64,000 nt of DNA from Azospirillum sp. OGB3 (GCF_014192915.1 NZ_JACHYN010000009.1:62001-126000); one strand, 5' to 3'. Shown: positions 1 to 10,032, counted from the first letter of the stretch. The notes: generated by a model not told the origin, from the letters alone. Numbers and translations are program-made.

Positions 1-688
<688 letters not shown>

Positions 689-696
<8 letters not shown>

Positions 697-1453
697 GGCC
701 CACCTCACCCGTGCCCATGTAGGCCTCCATGACCTGCGGGTTGCGCGATACGACGTCGTATGCGCCCTCGGCCAGGATCTCGCCGCGGCGGAGCACGGTG
801 ATCGTGTCCGACAGGTGGGCGACGACCGACAGGTTGTGCTCCACCATCAGGATGGTGCGGTCGGCGGAGACGCGCTTGATGAGGGCGGCGGTGCCCTCGA
901 TGTCCTCGTGGCCCATGCCGGCCAGCGGCTCGTCGAGCAGCATCACCTCCGGGTCGAGCGCCAGCGTGGTGGCGATCTCCAAGGCGCGCTTGCGGCCGTA
1001 GGGCAGCTCGGCGGCGGTGTGGCCGGCCCAGGGGGTCAGGTTCACCGCCTCGATCAACTCCTCGGCGCGGGCGTGGAGGTCGTACAGGCTGGCCTCCGGC
1101 TTCCAGAAATGGAAGCTGGTGCCGCGCGGGCGCTGCAGCGCCACGCGGACATTCTCCAGCACGCTGAGGTGCGGGAAGACGGCGGAGATCTGGAAGGAGC
1201 GCACCATGCCAAGCAGCGCCACGTCGGCGGGCTTCATGGCGGTGATGTCGCGCCCCTTGTAGAGGATCTGGCCGCGCGTCGGCGTCAGGAACTTGGTCAA
1301 CAGGTTGAAGACCGTGCTCTTGCCGGCGCCGTTCGGGCCGATCAGCGCATGGATCGTGCCGCGGCGAACCTGGAGGTTCACCTCCTTCACCGCGATGAAG
1401 CCCTTGAACTCTTTCGAGAGTCCGCGCGCCTCAAGAATGATGTCGTCGGCCAT
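689..1453 (-). CDS. livG: Branched-chain amino acid ABC transporter ATPase LivG
   Basis: Second ATPase of the same importer, 254 aa, a normal LivG length. Walker A (GPNGAGKST) is near residue 40. The signature is the LivG-type variant (LPYGRKRALEIA), followed by Walker B (VMLLDEPLAGM) and the switch histidine in MVEHN. The start at 1453 (MADDIILEARG) is chosen because homologs begin there and GGGAGGG precedes it. The longer open frame to 1558 adds residues that do not look like the family. livG is upstream of livF and overlaps it by 8 bp. No other liv gene lies upstream, so the permease and binding-protein genes must lie beyond livF or elsewhere. Confidence 0.95.
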
Positions 1454-1882
1454 GGGTGCCGCTTTTCCCTCCCTGTTCGTCCGCGTCGTCTGCCGGTCCG
1501 CGTTTTTGGTTACGCTGGTATAAGCACACGGCATGCCAACCGTCAAGATTTCGGCCAACCTGTTGGAATAGCTTATTTTCCCGAGGAAGCCCGCTGGCGT
1601 CGCATCTCTCCCGGAGTGTCAGCTTTCCAGACAGACTGTACCGATCTTCCGACACACCAACGGCAGGGTGAGCGGAACGTTTCAGGTTCGCCGGGCGCAG
1701 AACGGCGCGGCCCCGCGAACCCGAGGGGCGGACGCTGCCCTGCGGTGAACCACACGGACTCAGGGCGATTTCGCACGGTCACCGCAGCATTCAGCCGCCT
1801 TCCAACGGCTTCCCCTTGCCATCCGTGACGGCTTGGTCCAATTGGTGCGCCGCCGTTCCCGATTCACAGACAGTTCTCGCCC
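1454..1882. other. Intergenic region between divergent livG and dusA
   Basis: About 430 bp without a credible gene. It must hold the promoters for livGF (minus) and dusA (plus), but I see no clear -35/-10 pair, terminator or repeat. The short open frames here are out of step with the coding bias of the neighbours. Confidence 0.6.
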
Positions 1883-2872
1883 ATGCCCGCCATTGCCCTC
1901 AGCGTTGCACCGATGATGGACTGGACGGACCGCCATTGCCGGACCTTCCATCGCCTGCTGTCGAAGAACACGCTGCTCTACACCGAGATGGTGACCACCG
2001 GCGCCGTGCTGCACGGCGACCGTGAGCGGCTGCTCGGCTACGACGCGGCGGAGCATCCGGTGGCGCTCCAGCTCGGCGGGTCGGACCCGGCGGAACTGGC
2101 GGCCTGCGCCCGCATCGCCGAGGAGTGGGGCTATGACGAGGTCAACCTGAACGTCGGCTGTCCAAGCGACCGCGTGCAGTCGGGCCGCTTCGGCGCCTGC
2201 CTGATGGCCGAGCCCGATCTGGTCGCCCGGCTGGTCGGCGCCATGCGCGAGGCGGTGTCGATCTCCGTCACCGTGAAATCGCGGATCGCCATCGACGAGA
2301 TGGAGGAGTGGCCGACTCTGGACCATTTCGTCCGCACCGTGTCCGCCGCCGGCTGCACCCATTTCATCGTGCACGCCCGCAAGGCCTGGCTGAAGGGCCT
2401 CAGCCCCAAGGAGAACCGGGACATCCCGCCGCTGCGCTACGACCTCGTGCACCGGCTGAAGCAGGAGAACCCGCAGCTTACCATCGCCATCAACGGCGGC
2501 ATCCGGACCCTGGACGAGGCGGAAGGGCATCTCGCCACGCTGGACAGCGTGATGATCGGGCGCGCCGCCTACGAGACGCCTTTCATCCTGGCCGACGCCG
2601 ACCGACGCCTGTTCGGCGGCGAGCCCGGTCCCGACCGCTATGCGGTGGTCGAGGCGATGGCGGCCTACGCCGAGGAGCGGATGCGCCAGGGGGCGCCGCT
2701 GTCGGCGATCACGCGGCACATGCTGGGGCTCTTCCAGGGCCTGCCCGGCGCCCGCGCATGGCGCCGCCACATCAGCGAGAACGCCCATCTCCCCGGCGCC
2801 GGACCGGAGGTGCTGCTGAAGGCTGCGGCGCTGGTGCCCCATCGGGAAACGGTCATGCGGCAAGCGGGATGA
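1883..2872 (+). CDS. dusA: tRNA-dihydrouridine synthase DusA
   Basis: FMN-dependent enzyme that reduces uridines in the D-loop of tRNA (U20/U20a in E. coli DusA) with NADPH. It has 329 aa, matching the family length. It opens with the TIM-barrel strand SVAPMMDWTDRHCR. The catalytic cysteine is Cys93 in the GCPSDRVQ motif, followed by GRFGACLM. The FMN-phosphate region is INGGIRT and the HARKAWLKGLSPKENR stretch is typical of DusA rather than DusB or DusC. The start is the first ATG consistent with homologs. Its last 20 bp overlap the 3' end of the convergent DUF3429 gene. Confidence 0.96.
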   Translation: MPAIALSVAPMMDWTDRHCRTFHRLLSKNTLLYTEMVTTGAVLHGDRERLLGYDAAEHPVALQLGGSDPAELAACARIAEEWGYDEVNLNVGCPSDRVQSGRFGACLMAEPDLVARLVGAMREAVSISVTVKSRIAIDEMEEWPTLDHFVRTVSAAGCTHFIVHARKAWLKGLSPKENRDIPPLRYDLVHRLKQENPQLTIAINGGIRTLDEAEGHLATLDSVMIGRAAYETPFILADADRRLFGGEPGPDRYAVVEAMAAYAEERMRQGAPLSAITRHMLGLFQGLPGARAWRRHISENAHLPGAGPEVLLKAAALVPHRETVMRQAG

Positions 2873-3311
2873 GCGCGGCGAGCGTCAGGCAGACGACGAT
2901 GGTCAGGCGGGTCCGAAGCGTGCCGAACCAGCGGGGATAGCGCCCGTCCGCCGCCGCGCTGCGGTCCACCGCCCAGGCGAGGAGGAAGGCCAGGATCAGC
3001 GCCGGCACCGTCAGGCCGGACGGCAGCAGGGTGGCGCCCCACCCCAGCAGCGACGGCGTCACGCCCCAGACCAGCCACGCCGGCCCGCTCGTCTCGCCGT
3101 CGCGCCCCGAGAGGACCCGGCCCCAGTGGATGGCGCCGATGAAGGACAGGATCGACACCGCGTAGACGACAACCGCCCGCACCAGGGCGGCCTGCCCGTC
3201 GCCTTCCGCCATCCAGGCCAGCGCGGTCCCGCCGACGAAGGGGATCAGCCCGCCGTAGGACAGCAGCCGGACGACCGAGGCCCGGCGCTCATCGAAGGAC
3301 AGCGCGTCCAT
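2853..3311 (-). CDS. DUF3429 family inner-membrane protein
   Basis: A 152-aa protein with about four or five hydrophobic segments and the family motif FIGAIHWG near residue 60. DUF3429 proteins are widespread in proteobacteria and have no established function. It ends inside the 3' end of dusA (20-bp convergent overlap). It starts only 4 bp after the end of the downstream-oriented glutathione peroxidase gene on the same strand, so the two are probably co-transcribed. Confidence 0.85.
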   Translation of the reverse strand: MDALSFDERRASVVRLLSYGGLIPFVGGTALAWMAEGDGQAALVRAVVVYAVSILSFIGAIHWGRVLSGRDGETSGPAWLVWGVTPSLLGWGATLLPSGLTVPALILAFLLAWAVDRSAAADGRYPRWFGTLRTRLTIVVCLTLAALIPLAA

Positions 3312-3315
3312 GCGC

Positions 3316-3954
3316 TTACGGCGTCAAAGAGGATTGGGCCAGCGCCTTGTCCACGGCCGCGGTCAGGGTGGCGGAGTCCGGCGCGACCGGGCTGCCGAAC
3401 CACTCCACCAGCCGTCCGTCGCGGCCGATCAGGATCTTGTGGAAGTTCCAGCGCGGCACGCCCTGCGGCCCGGTGACCGCCGCCGCCCAGCGGTAGAGCG
3501 GATGGGCCTGCGGACCGGTAACGGACTGCTTTTCCATCAGGGGAAAGTCCACGCCGTAGTTGATTTCGCAGAAGGACGCGACCTGCGCGTTGCTGCCAGG
3601 CTCCTGCCCGCCGAAATCGTTGCTCGGCACACCCAGGACGACCAGCCCGCGGTCCCGCCGCCCGGCCCAGAGCTTTTGCAGCCCCTCGTACTGGCCGGTG
3701 TAGCCGCATTGCGATGCCGTGTTGACCACCAGCACCGCCTTGCCCCGGAAGGCATCGGGCGCGAGCGTCCCGCCGTCGATGGCCGGCAGGGGCAGCGAAG
3801 CCCAGTCGAGCGCGTCGGGCGTCACCCGGCTGTCGTCCGCCACCGCCGCGCCGGGTACGGCCGCGGACAGCATCAGGACGGCGGACAGCGTCACGGCGGC
3901 AAACTGGACGGCGGATCGGGCAGCGGTTCGGACGGTATCGCGAGTCGTTGGCAT
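3316..3954 (-). CDS. Glutathione peroxidase family protein, exported
   Basis: Thiol peroxidase that reduces hydroperoxides. It has 212 aa with an N-terminal signal peptide (hydrophobic core near residues 18-38, ending at AVADD), so it should act in the periplasm. The catalytic set is complete: Cys83 in NTASQCGYT, Gln117 in FGGQEPG, and Trp169/Asn170 in WNFHK. The peroxidatic residue is Cys, not selenocysteine (the codon is TGC). A second cysteine, Cys129 in SFCEINYG, sits where thioredoxin-linked members keep a conserved cysteine; the true reductant is unknown. Most bacterial members are cytosolic and about 160 aa, so the extra N-terminus is notable. It is followed by the DUF3429 gene on the same strand. 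Confidence 0.92.
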   Translation of the reverse strand: MPTTRDTVRTAARSAVQFAAVTLSAVLMLSAAVPGAAVADDSRVTPDALDWASLPLPAIDGGTLAPDAFRGKAVLVVNTASQCGYTGQYEGLQKLWAGRRDRGLVVLGVPSNDFGGQEPGSNAQVASFCEINYGVDFPLMEKQSVTGPQAHPLYRWAAAVTGPQGVPRWNFHKILIGRDGRLVEWFGSPVAPDSATLTAAVDKALAQSSLTP

Positions 3955-4133
3955 GGCGGTCTCCTGGTCGGCGACGCTTGGCTGTACGGCCTTGTCCTAT
4001 ACGGCGGCCGAGGCGTGTCGGATCATGCACACGCATGGGTGCCATGGCCATCTTGCCGTGCGCCGGACGGGCGCGTCTGCTTTAGGGTTGTCCCCCCGCA
4101 CGCCCCAGACCATAGACCGGCCGACGCTTTCCC

Positions 4134-5285
4134 ATGCGCCTTCTCATCCTGATGCTCGGCCTCGCCGGCTTCGCGAGCGCTTTTTCCCTGCGGACCACGG
4201 ACCCGATGCTGACCGTCATCGCGTCAGACCTGGGCATCGGCGTGGCCGAGGCGGCCCTGCTCTCCTCCGCCTACACGCTGCCCTACGCGGCGATGCAGCT
4301 GATCCTGGGGCCGGTCGGTGACGCCATCGGCAAGACGCGGCTGATCCGGCTGTCGCTGGTCGTCCTGACCATCGGTGTGGCGCTGTCGGCGGTGGCGCCC
4401 GGCTACTACACCGTTCTGGCCTCGCGGATGCTGGCCGGCGCCTTCGCCGGGGGAATCATCCCGGCCTCCATGGCGCTGATCGGCGACCGGGTGGTCTACA
4501 CCGAGCGGCAGTTCGCCATCAGCCGCTTCCTGCTGGCGGTCATCCTCGGTCAGATGTCCGGCTCCGCGGTGGCCGGCGCCCTGTCGGAGGTGGCGGGCTG
4601 GCGCACCGTCTTCGCCCTGGCCGCGGTGGTGACCGGCCTGATCGCGCTGACCGCCGCCCTGCTCCTGAAGGGTGAGCGGGAGGAGCGGCTTCCCCTGTCC
4701 ATTGCCGACGCGCGGGCGCGCTACGCCTCCGTCCTGGCGAATCCGGTGTCGGTCTGGGTCTTCGCGACGGTGGCGGCCGAAGGGCTGCTGATTTTCGGCG
4801 TCTTCCCCTTCGTCGCTCCCATGCTGGCCCGCCACGGGGCGGAGGGCGCCTTCGAGGCCGGGGTGACGCTCGCCGCTTTCGCCATTGGCGGAGTCGTCTA
4901 CAGTTTCATCGTGCGGCGCCTGTTGGGCACGCTCGGCCAATGGGGGATGATGGGGGCCGGCGGCCTGGTGGCCGGCGGGGCCTATCTGGCGATGCTCGCC
5001 CCAGTGCCCTGGCCGGTGGTGTCCTTGCTGTTCCTGGTCGCCGGATTCGGCTTCTACATGCTGCACAACACGATGCAGACCCAGGCGACGGAGTTGTCGG
5101 CGACGGCGCGTGGGTCGGCGCTCGCCCTCTTCGCCTCCTCCTTCTTCCTGGGGCAGGGAATCGGGCCGGTGGTCTATGGGGCGGTTGCCCATCAGGTCGG
5201 GCTGCCCGCCCTGTTCCTGTTCGGCGGCGCGTTGACCATGCTGCTGGGCGTCGGCGCCGTGCGGCTGATCCGCCGCCCAGCCTGA
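4134..5285 (+). CDS. MFS transporter
   Basis: A 383-aa major facilitator superfamily protein with 12 predicted membrane spans and the loop 2-3 motif seen as GPVGDAIGKTRLIR. The N-terminus (GFASAFSLRTTDPMLTVIA) is of the drug/sugar-proton antiporter type common in the Bcr/arabinose-efflux group. No adjacent regulator or catabolic gene points to a substrate. It is divergent from the glutathione peroxidase gene. The product is probably an exporter, but the substrate cannot be assigned from sequence alone. Confidence 0.9.
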   Translation: MRLLILMLGLAGFASAFSLRTTDPMLTVIASDLGIGVAEAALLSSAYTLPYAAMQLILGPVGDAIGKTRLIRLSLVVLTIGVALSAVAPGYYTVLASRMLAGAFAGGIIPASMALIGDRVVYTERQFAISRFLLAVILGQMSGSAVAGALSEVAGWRTVFALAAVVTGLIALTAALLLKGEREERLPLSIADARARYASVLANPVSVWVFATVAAEGLLIFGVFPFVAPMLARHGAEGAFEAGVTLAAFAIGGVVYSFIVRRLLGTLGQWGMMGAGGLVAGGAYLAMLAPVPWPVVSLLFLVAGFGFYMLHNTMQTQATELSATARGSALALFASSFFLGQGIGPVVYGAVAHQVGLPALFLFGGALTMLLGVGAVRLIRRPA

Positions 5286-5317
5286 GAGGGCCGGCCCGAC
5301 TGATATGTCAATATTTC

Positions 5318-5423
5318 GGATATCCCCAGATTCTGTGGATAACTCTGTTGGCGAATCGAGGGGTAACCGAAGGGATCAACGGTCCCTCAAGGGGTCCGGC
5401 AGAAATGCCTTGTTTTTGGGCAC
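5318..5423 (+). repeat. Dispersed intergenic element, copy A, with a perfect DnaA box
   Basis: This block matches a second block at 43289-43394. The first 40 bp (5318-5357 against 43289-43328) agree at 35 of 40 positions by hand alignment. After a more divergent middle, both share CGGTCCC and, at the same overall offset, AAATGCCT-N8-GGCAC, which forms a small TGCC/GGCA hairpin. The core contains TGTGGATAA (5334-5342), the reverse complement of the DnaA box TTATCCACA. The remaining gap (5286-5635) holds nothing else that I recognise apart from a weak TGTGAACAA at 5534-5542. Confidence 0.75.
5334..5342 (-). promoter_or_regulatory. DnaA box (TTATCCACA on the minus strand)
   Basis: Exact match to the high-affinity E. 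coli DnaA box consensus. It is a single box, not a cluster, and lies in repeat copy A. The role is inferred: DnaA titration, regulation of a neighbour, or chance. Confidence 0.5.
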
Positions 5424-5635
5424 ATTAGAAAACCGCGCCAATCAAGGATTTTTCGGGCGCCGAGCTTGCCTTCGCCCCTGATCCAGCGGCTGCCCTGCCC
5501 GGCAACGGGAGTCAAGCGAAGGATGCGCGCGCCTGTGAACAACTTTCCTTGACAGGGCCTGCGGGCCACGGCAAAGGGCTGTTTCCGGCGCTGCGACGAC
5601 TTGCGCGCCACCGGTCCGCGGAGCAGTCTGGCGCC

Positions 5636-5869
5636 ATGTTCACCGTCAGCGAGAGCGAAGCCGAAGCGATCCGCCAAGCCTTCCACGACCGCGGGGAATG
5701 GTCCGCCGTGGTGGAACTGCGCCGGCTGTTCCCCGTCTTCGCCAACAACCCGGAGGCGCTGCGCTGCGTGCGCGCCATCGCCGGCTGGCACCCTCTGCCC
5801 GACCCCGCCGGGCCTCCGCCCAAGGTGACCCAACTGCGGCGCCGCAAGCCGGCGGAGCCGCAGCCCTGA
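5636..5869 (+). CDS. Small conserved hypothetical protein
   Basis: A 77-aa acidic-to-basic protein beginning MFTVSESEAEAIRQAFHD. The open frame extends upstream to 5549, but the residues there look non-coding, so the ATG at 5636 is chosen. The N-terminal half is a plausible helical domain (residues 5-45). The C-terminus is proline-rich and then basic (RRRKPAEP). It has no cysteine cluster or membrane span. It is convergent with the MscS-type gene, 3 bp apart. I do not recognise a family. Third-position G/C bias supports coding. Confidence 0.6.
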   Translation: MFTVSESEAEAIRQAFHDRGEWSAVVELRRLFPVFANNPEALRCVRAIAGWHPLPDPAGPPPKVTQLRRRKPAEPQP

Positions 5870-5872
5870 GCC

Positions 5873-8533
5873 TTACGTGGCGGTGCGCGGCCCGCGCTCG
5901 GTAAGGGTATCGGCCAGCGGCACGACCTTGCCGCCGTCGGCCACCACCTGAAGCTCCGGCACGCCGGCCTGGGCGCGGCGCTCGGCCAGAAGGACCTCCA
6001 GCATCGCCTCGACCTTCGGCATGTGGACGGTCTGCTGGTCGAAGGGCATCTGGATGCCCTGTTCGCGGAACTGCTCCAGGATGCGCATGCGCAGTTCGTT
6101 GCGCACCGGGATGATGTGCTCGGTGTTGGCGACGAAACAGCGCAGCTCGAACTCCGGCCCGCTCGGCCCGAAGTCGCGGAACATCACCACCGGCTCCGGG
6201 TTGCGCAGCACCTGGGCGTGGCCATAGCCGATCCTCAGCAGCATCGCGTAGACCTGCCGGGCGTCGGTGTCGTAGGTGATGCGGACCTTGATCTCGATGC
6301 GGGTGGTCTTGTCCTTCAGCGTCCAGTTGACCACCGACTTGGAGATGAACTCCGAGTTCGGGATGATCACCGAGGCGCGCTGGAAGGTCTGGATCTCCGT
6401 CGCGCGGACGCTGATCCGGCGCACGGTGCCCTCCAGCCCGTTGACGACCACCCAATCGCCCACCTTCACCGGCCGCTCCACCAGCATGATCAGGCCGGAG
6501 ATGAAGTTGCTGACGACGTTCTGCAGGCCGAAACCGATACCGACCGACAGGGCCGACGCGATCATGGCGAGGCTGGACAGGTCGAGCCCCAGCGTGCCGA
6601 CCGACATCAGCACCGCCATGGTGGTGCCGAGATAGCCCACGCCCATGCGGATGGAGTTGCGCACGCCGTCGTCCATGTTGACGCGGCCGAGGATGCGCTC
6701 GTCGAGCTGGCGCTGGATGAAGCGGGTCACCGCGACGACGACGCCCAGCACCATCAGCGCCGACATGATGTCGCCCGGCGCGATGCGCACGCCGCCCACC
6801 GTGACGCCGCTGAGGAAGCCGTCGGCCAGCCCCTTCATCTCCGACAGGGTCATGCCGGTCAGCGGCAGCAGGAAGAAGGCCGCCACGGTCAGCAGCAGCC
6901 CGTCGATCACCGTGCGCCCGGCCTGCCCCAGCATCCGCCGGCCGCGGTCGGTGGCGATCACGATGTCGCGCACCTCGGCCACCTGCCCGCTGCCGCGCTC
7001 CAGCAGGACGCACAGCAGCTCCCGCAGGACGCCGCGCGCCACCAGCAGGACGCCGCCGATGATGAGCGTGGTCAGCATCAGCTTCGAGGCGTAGATCGCA
7101 CCGACCAGATAGCCGGCGCCCGAGGCGACCAGCGAGGCGAGCGCCACCGCGCCGATCAGCAGGCGCAGACGCAGCCCGACGACCCGTGGACGGGGCGGCG
7201 GAGCCTCTTCGGCCTCCGCCGCGGCGGGTGCGGACGCCGGAGGAGGCAGGGTGACGTCCAGTCCGCCCCCGGGCGTCGGCTCGGGGCACCCGCAATCGTC
7301 GGTCGCCTCGGCCTCCGGCGGCGGGGCGGCGAGCCAGAGGTGATCGGGGTAGAGGAACAGCAGCGACACGGCGATCAGCGCCATGGTGCCGAAGCCGGTG
7401 ATCGACCGCAGCTCCGGCGGGGTGAACATCCCCTCCGACAAGGCGATGCCAGTGCCGGCCAGCGCCAGTCCGATCATGGCGAGCGGGACGCGGCGGACCA
7501 GACGGCGCGCGCTGTCCGGGTCGAGGTTGGCGAGCTGCCAGGACGGATGATCGGGCGCCAGGGTGGCGCGGGCGACACCGGTGACCAGGAAATAGGCGGT
7601 CAGGCCGCCCGACACCCCGACCACCAGCGCGGTCAGCGGCCCGGCGTCGGCCGCGTCGCGCAGCAGCCCGACCAGGGCGCCGCTCAGCACCAGAGTCGGC
7701 ACCAGCGGCACGAGGCAGCGGGCCAGCGCCTCCACCGCCATCGCCACCACCCGCTGGCGGTAGCTGGGCCGCTCCTCCTGATTGCGGTGGCCGTAGCGGC
7801 GGAGCAGCACGCGGCGCACCGGCCAGGCGACCAGGAACAGGACGGCGGCGAGCGCGCCCAGACCGTACAGGCGGCCGCGCCACTCGTCGTCACCCATCAC
7901 GATGCCGAAGGCCCGCCCGATGCGCTCCTGCACATAGGCCGTCTGCTCGGGCAGGGCGGCCCAGGTGGCGGGCAGCAGCGGCACCGGGCCGCGCCGGACG
8001 ATCTGCTCGGTGAGCTGGGTCATGCGCTGGTCGGCGGCGGTGCGCAGCAGGATGTCGGCGCGGGTGACGATCAGCTCGGTCTGCTTGGTCCGCCCCTCCG
8101 CCTCGCCGATTGTCTGGGTCAGGCGCTTGCGCTCCGCGGCGATCCCGGCCTCCTCCGGCGGGGCGCCCTGGGCCGGCGGCGGGCCCAGCGCGTCGAGCAT
8201 GCGCTGGGCGGTGTCGCGGGCGGCGGCGGCGGCGGCCCCGGCCTCGCGGACCTCGTGCTGGATCTTCGCCAGATCGGCGCGCAGCGTCTCGTACTCGGTG
8301 TTTGCCAGATCGCCGCCCGCGATGCGGTTGGCCGCCCGCTCCAAGGCGTTCTGCCATTGCGGCAGTTTCGTCTTGAAGTCCGCCGCCGCTTCCGCTGTCG
8401 GCGTGGCGGACTGGGCCATGGCCGATTGGTGGACGGCCGCGACAAGCGCGCCGCACAGCATCAGGACCACCAGGAAGCGGCCGATCCGATGGCGGAAAGC
8501 GGAGGAAGTCAGCATCACCGTTCGAAAGCTCAT
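5873..8533 (-). CDS. Large MscS-type mechanosensitive channel (DUF3772 family)
   Basis: An 886-aa inner-membrane protein. It begins with a signal peptide, then a periplasmic coiled-coil region rich in Ala/Gln/Glu (about residues 40-180, DUF3772-like), then roughly ten membrane spans, then the MscS pore helix and beta domain (GLQNVVSNFISGLIML, then VKVGDWVVV and VRRISVRATEI), then the alpha/beta cage domain to about residue 850. A weak SD precedes the ATG at 8533. The frame open to 8758 is not used because the added residues do not look like a leader. It probably acts in release of osmolytes during hypo-osmotic shock, as the MscK/YbdG-like long channels do. It stands alone. Confidence 0.92.
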   Translation of the reverse strand: MSFRTVMLTSSAFRHRIGRFLVVLMLCGALVAAVHQSAMAQSATPTAEAAADFKTKLPQWQNALERAANRIAGGDLANTEYETLRADLAKIQHEVREAGAAAAAARDTAQRMLDALGPPPAQGAPPEEAGIAAERKRLTQTIGEAEGRTKQTELIVTRADILLRTAADQRMTQLTEQIVRRGPVPLLPATWAALPEQTAYVQERIGRAFGIVMGDDEWRGRLYGLGALAAVLFLVAWPVRRVLLRRYGHRNQEERPSYRQRVVAMAVEALARCLVPLVPTLVLSGALVGLLRDAADAGPLTALVVGVSGGLTAYFLVTGVARATLAPDHPSWQLANLDPDSARRLVRRVPLAMIGLALAGTGIALSEGMFTPPELRSITGFGTMALIAVSLLFLYPDHLWLAAPPPEAEATDDCGCPEPTPGGGLDVTLPPPASAPAAAEAEEAPPPRPRVVGLRLRLLIGAVALASLVASGAGYLVGAIYASKLMLTTLIIGGVLLVARGVLRELLCVLLERGSGQVAEVRDIVIATDRGRRMLGQAGRTVIDGLLLTVAAFFLLPLTGMTLSEMKGLADGFLSGVTVGGVRIAPGDIMSALMVLGVVVAVTRFIQRQLDERILGRVNMDDGVRNSIRMGVGYLGTTMAVLMSVGTLGLDLSSLAMIASALSVGIGFGLQNVVSNFISGLIMLVERPVKVGDWVVVNGLEGTVRRISVRATEIQTFQRASVIIPNSEFISKSVVNWTLKDKTTRIEIKVRITYDTDARQVYAMLLRIGYGHAQVLRNPEPVVMFRDFGPSGPEFELRCFVANTEHIIPVRNELRMRILEQFREQGIQMPFDQQTVHMPKVEAMLEVLLAERRAQAGVPELQVVADGGKVVPLADTLTERGPRTAT

Positions 8534-8784
8534 GTTGGCGAAAAGCTGCGGCCCCGGCGAACCGGGAAAAGGGATACCTATACTCTTCGTCGTCACGGCA
8601 AAAGTATGGCGCGTCGTGTCACCAGGATGCGACAGGGCGTTGCGCGCGGGAGTCTGCTCGCGCGGACCGGCGGCACCCGTCCGTGTCGGCGGTTTCGTGC
8701 GACTGCCTTCCGATTGGGCATGGCGTGGTTGCGCGCCTTGATGATACAGGTTGTGCATCGTCGTTTCACACGCACGTCATCATC

Positions 8785-8967
8785 ATGGCCGGCTTGACCG
8801 ACATCGACCGCACTCTGCTTCGCACCGCGCTGAAGGCCGCCAAGCGCAACGACGTCCCGTCCGTCGGGATGCCGACCGAGACGCTGGAACGGCTTCTGGA
8901 GTATTTGGCGGCTCTCGAAGACGCCCAGCCCGGCGCGCGGGCCGAAGACAACCAGGGGTCGAACTGA
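8785..8967 (+). CDS. Small hypothetical protein
   Basis: A 60-aa protein beginning MAGLTDIDRTLLRTALKAA. It looks mostly helical and ends in a hydrophilic tail with no cysteines. It is divergent from the MscS-type gene (251 bp between starts). I do not recognise the family. The codon bias is like the neighbours. A clear ribosome binding site is not visible, so the start is uncertain. Confidence 0.5.
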   Translation: MAGLTDIDRTLLRTALKAAKRNDVPSVGMPTETLERLLEYLAALEDAQPGARAEDNQGSN

Positions 8968-9172
8968 ACCCCTTCAACCGTTGCCTGGGCAGCAATGGCA
9001 GGACAGCCAAGTCCCGCGATACATACTATCGTATGCAAACCAGCCGGGGCGGCACCGGTGTCGCTGCTGAACGATACGTTGTGACATTGAATTCGAGTCG
9101 CAACTGAAGCTCGACGCTCTCCGTCAAAAGAAGTAATACTTTGGGACCCACACCTTTTGGCGGACGATCGTC

Positions 9173-9370
9173 TTGTGCCAGTTTGCCACACCGGAATGCG
9201 GTCACGCCTGTCGCGCGATCAGGCTCGTCCGCGAACACAGCCGCGGCCCCGTGGGGTTGGATGCGCGCGCCTATCTGATCCGGGTCGAGCGCCGGCTCAT
9301 GCAGTTCCATTGCGGTGCCCCGCTGGGCATTCCAGCGGAGGCGCCGCCGCCCCGCGAGGCCGCCGAATAG
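9173..9370 (+). CDS. Possible small Cys/His-containing protein
   Basis: A 65-aa open frame from a TTG at 9173 with three cysteines and a histidine near the N-terminus (CQF, then ECGHAC) and another CG near residue 47. That could bind a metal, but there is no recognised fold. The first in-frame ATG is deep inside the frame, so the start is doubtful. The preceding 200 bp (8968-9172) are less GC-rich and contain a CATAC/GTATG inverted repeat at about 9022-9035, but no other gene. Confidence 0.35.
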   Translation: MCQFATPECGHACRAIRLVREHSRGPVGLDARAYLIRVERRLMQFHCGAPLGIPAEAPPPREAAE

Positions 9371-9438
9371 CCGCTCGATCCAACCCAGACCTTTGATCCC
9401 CGGGCCATCGACACCCCAGGCCATCATCCCCTGGGCGG

Positions 9439-9612
9439 TCAGTCCCGCCCACCGGGGGAATCGGGCCGGCCGCGGTCCGGCTCACGTCCGCGGTCACTGT
9501 CCGATGCCTCGTCGCGCTCCCGCTGGCGCTGCCATTGATCGAACTTCTCGGGATCGGTCACGAGATCGATGACGGACGGCTTCCGGTTGCCGTTGTCCTG
9601 CTGTGCGGGCAT
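9439..9612 (-). CDS. Small hydrophilic hypothetical protein
   Basis: A 57-aa protein beginning MPAQQDNGNRKPSVIDLV. It contains a conserved-looking core (VTDPEKFDQWQRQRERDE) and a disordered Arg/Asp/Gly tail. The ATG at 9612 is chosen because GGAGGTGTTC lies directly upstream with good spacing; the open frame to 9744 is longer but lacks a site. It is probably cytoplasmic. I do not recognise a function. Confidence 0.55.
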   Translation of the reverse strand: MPAQQDNGNRKPSVIDLVTDPEKFDQWQRQRERDEASDSDRGREPDRGRPDSPGGRD

Positions 9613-9789
9613 GAACACCTCCATCGTTGCACCACACCTGTCCTTTTGCATCATCAACAGCGCAAAGGGCCCGTCGCACCAAGCCCCGCAAGGGGAGAAC
9701 CCCGCAAGCACAGCCTTGCTCCTTTGGCGTCCGGTTTTTGACACAGCACACCCCCGGCCGAATCCTTAGCCTGCGACGACGAACAAGAC

Positions 9790-10032
9790 ATGGTCGGGGG
9801 CGGGATGCTGCGGTTGGGAACACGGGTAAGGTTTGCGGGCCAGGAAGCCCTCGTCGTCGCACGGACCCTTGCCGGTGAGCCGACCTACGACATCCGTCTG
9901 GACGACGGCCGTCTCATCAAATACGCCGCCGAAAGCGACCTGGAACCGATCGAGGGGGACGGGTCCGAACCCCCGTCCGCTCCGGCGCGGCCATCCGGTT
10001 CCGGCGGCTCCAATCCGGGGGGCATGCAGTGA
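9790..10032 (+). CDS. Small hypothetical protein with a beta-barrel-like core
   Basis: An 80-aa protein, or 75 aa if the second ATG at 9805 is used. Residues 6-53 (MLRLGTRVRF through ESDLEPI) alternate hydrophobic and polar residues as in small SH3-like barrels. The tail is Ser/Pro/Gly-rich. Its stop overlaps the next gene's GTG start (GTGA at 10029-10032), so the two are translationally coupled. No family assigned. Confidence 0.6.
   Translation: MVGGGMLRLGTRVRFAGQEALVVARTLAGEPTYDIRLDDGRLIKYAAESDLEPIEGDGSEPPSAPARPSGSGGSNPGGMQ

Noticed and set aside
5334-5342. Replication origin
   Set aside because: A single DnaA box with no cluster, AT-rich unwinding region or replication gene nearby. The shared repeat fits better.
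6023-8797. 924-codon plus-strand frame opposite the MscS-type channel
   Set aside because: Shadow of the channel gene, Gln/His/Arg-rich with no domain.
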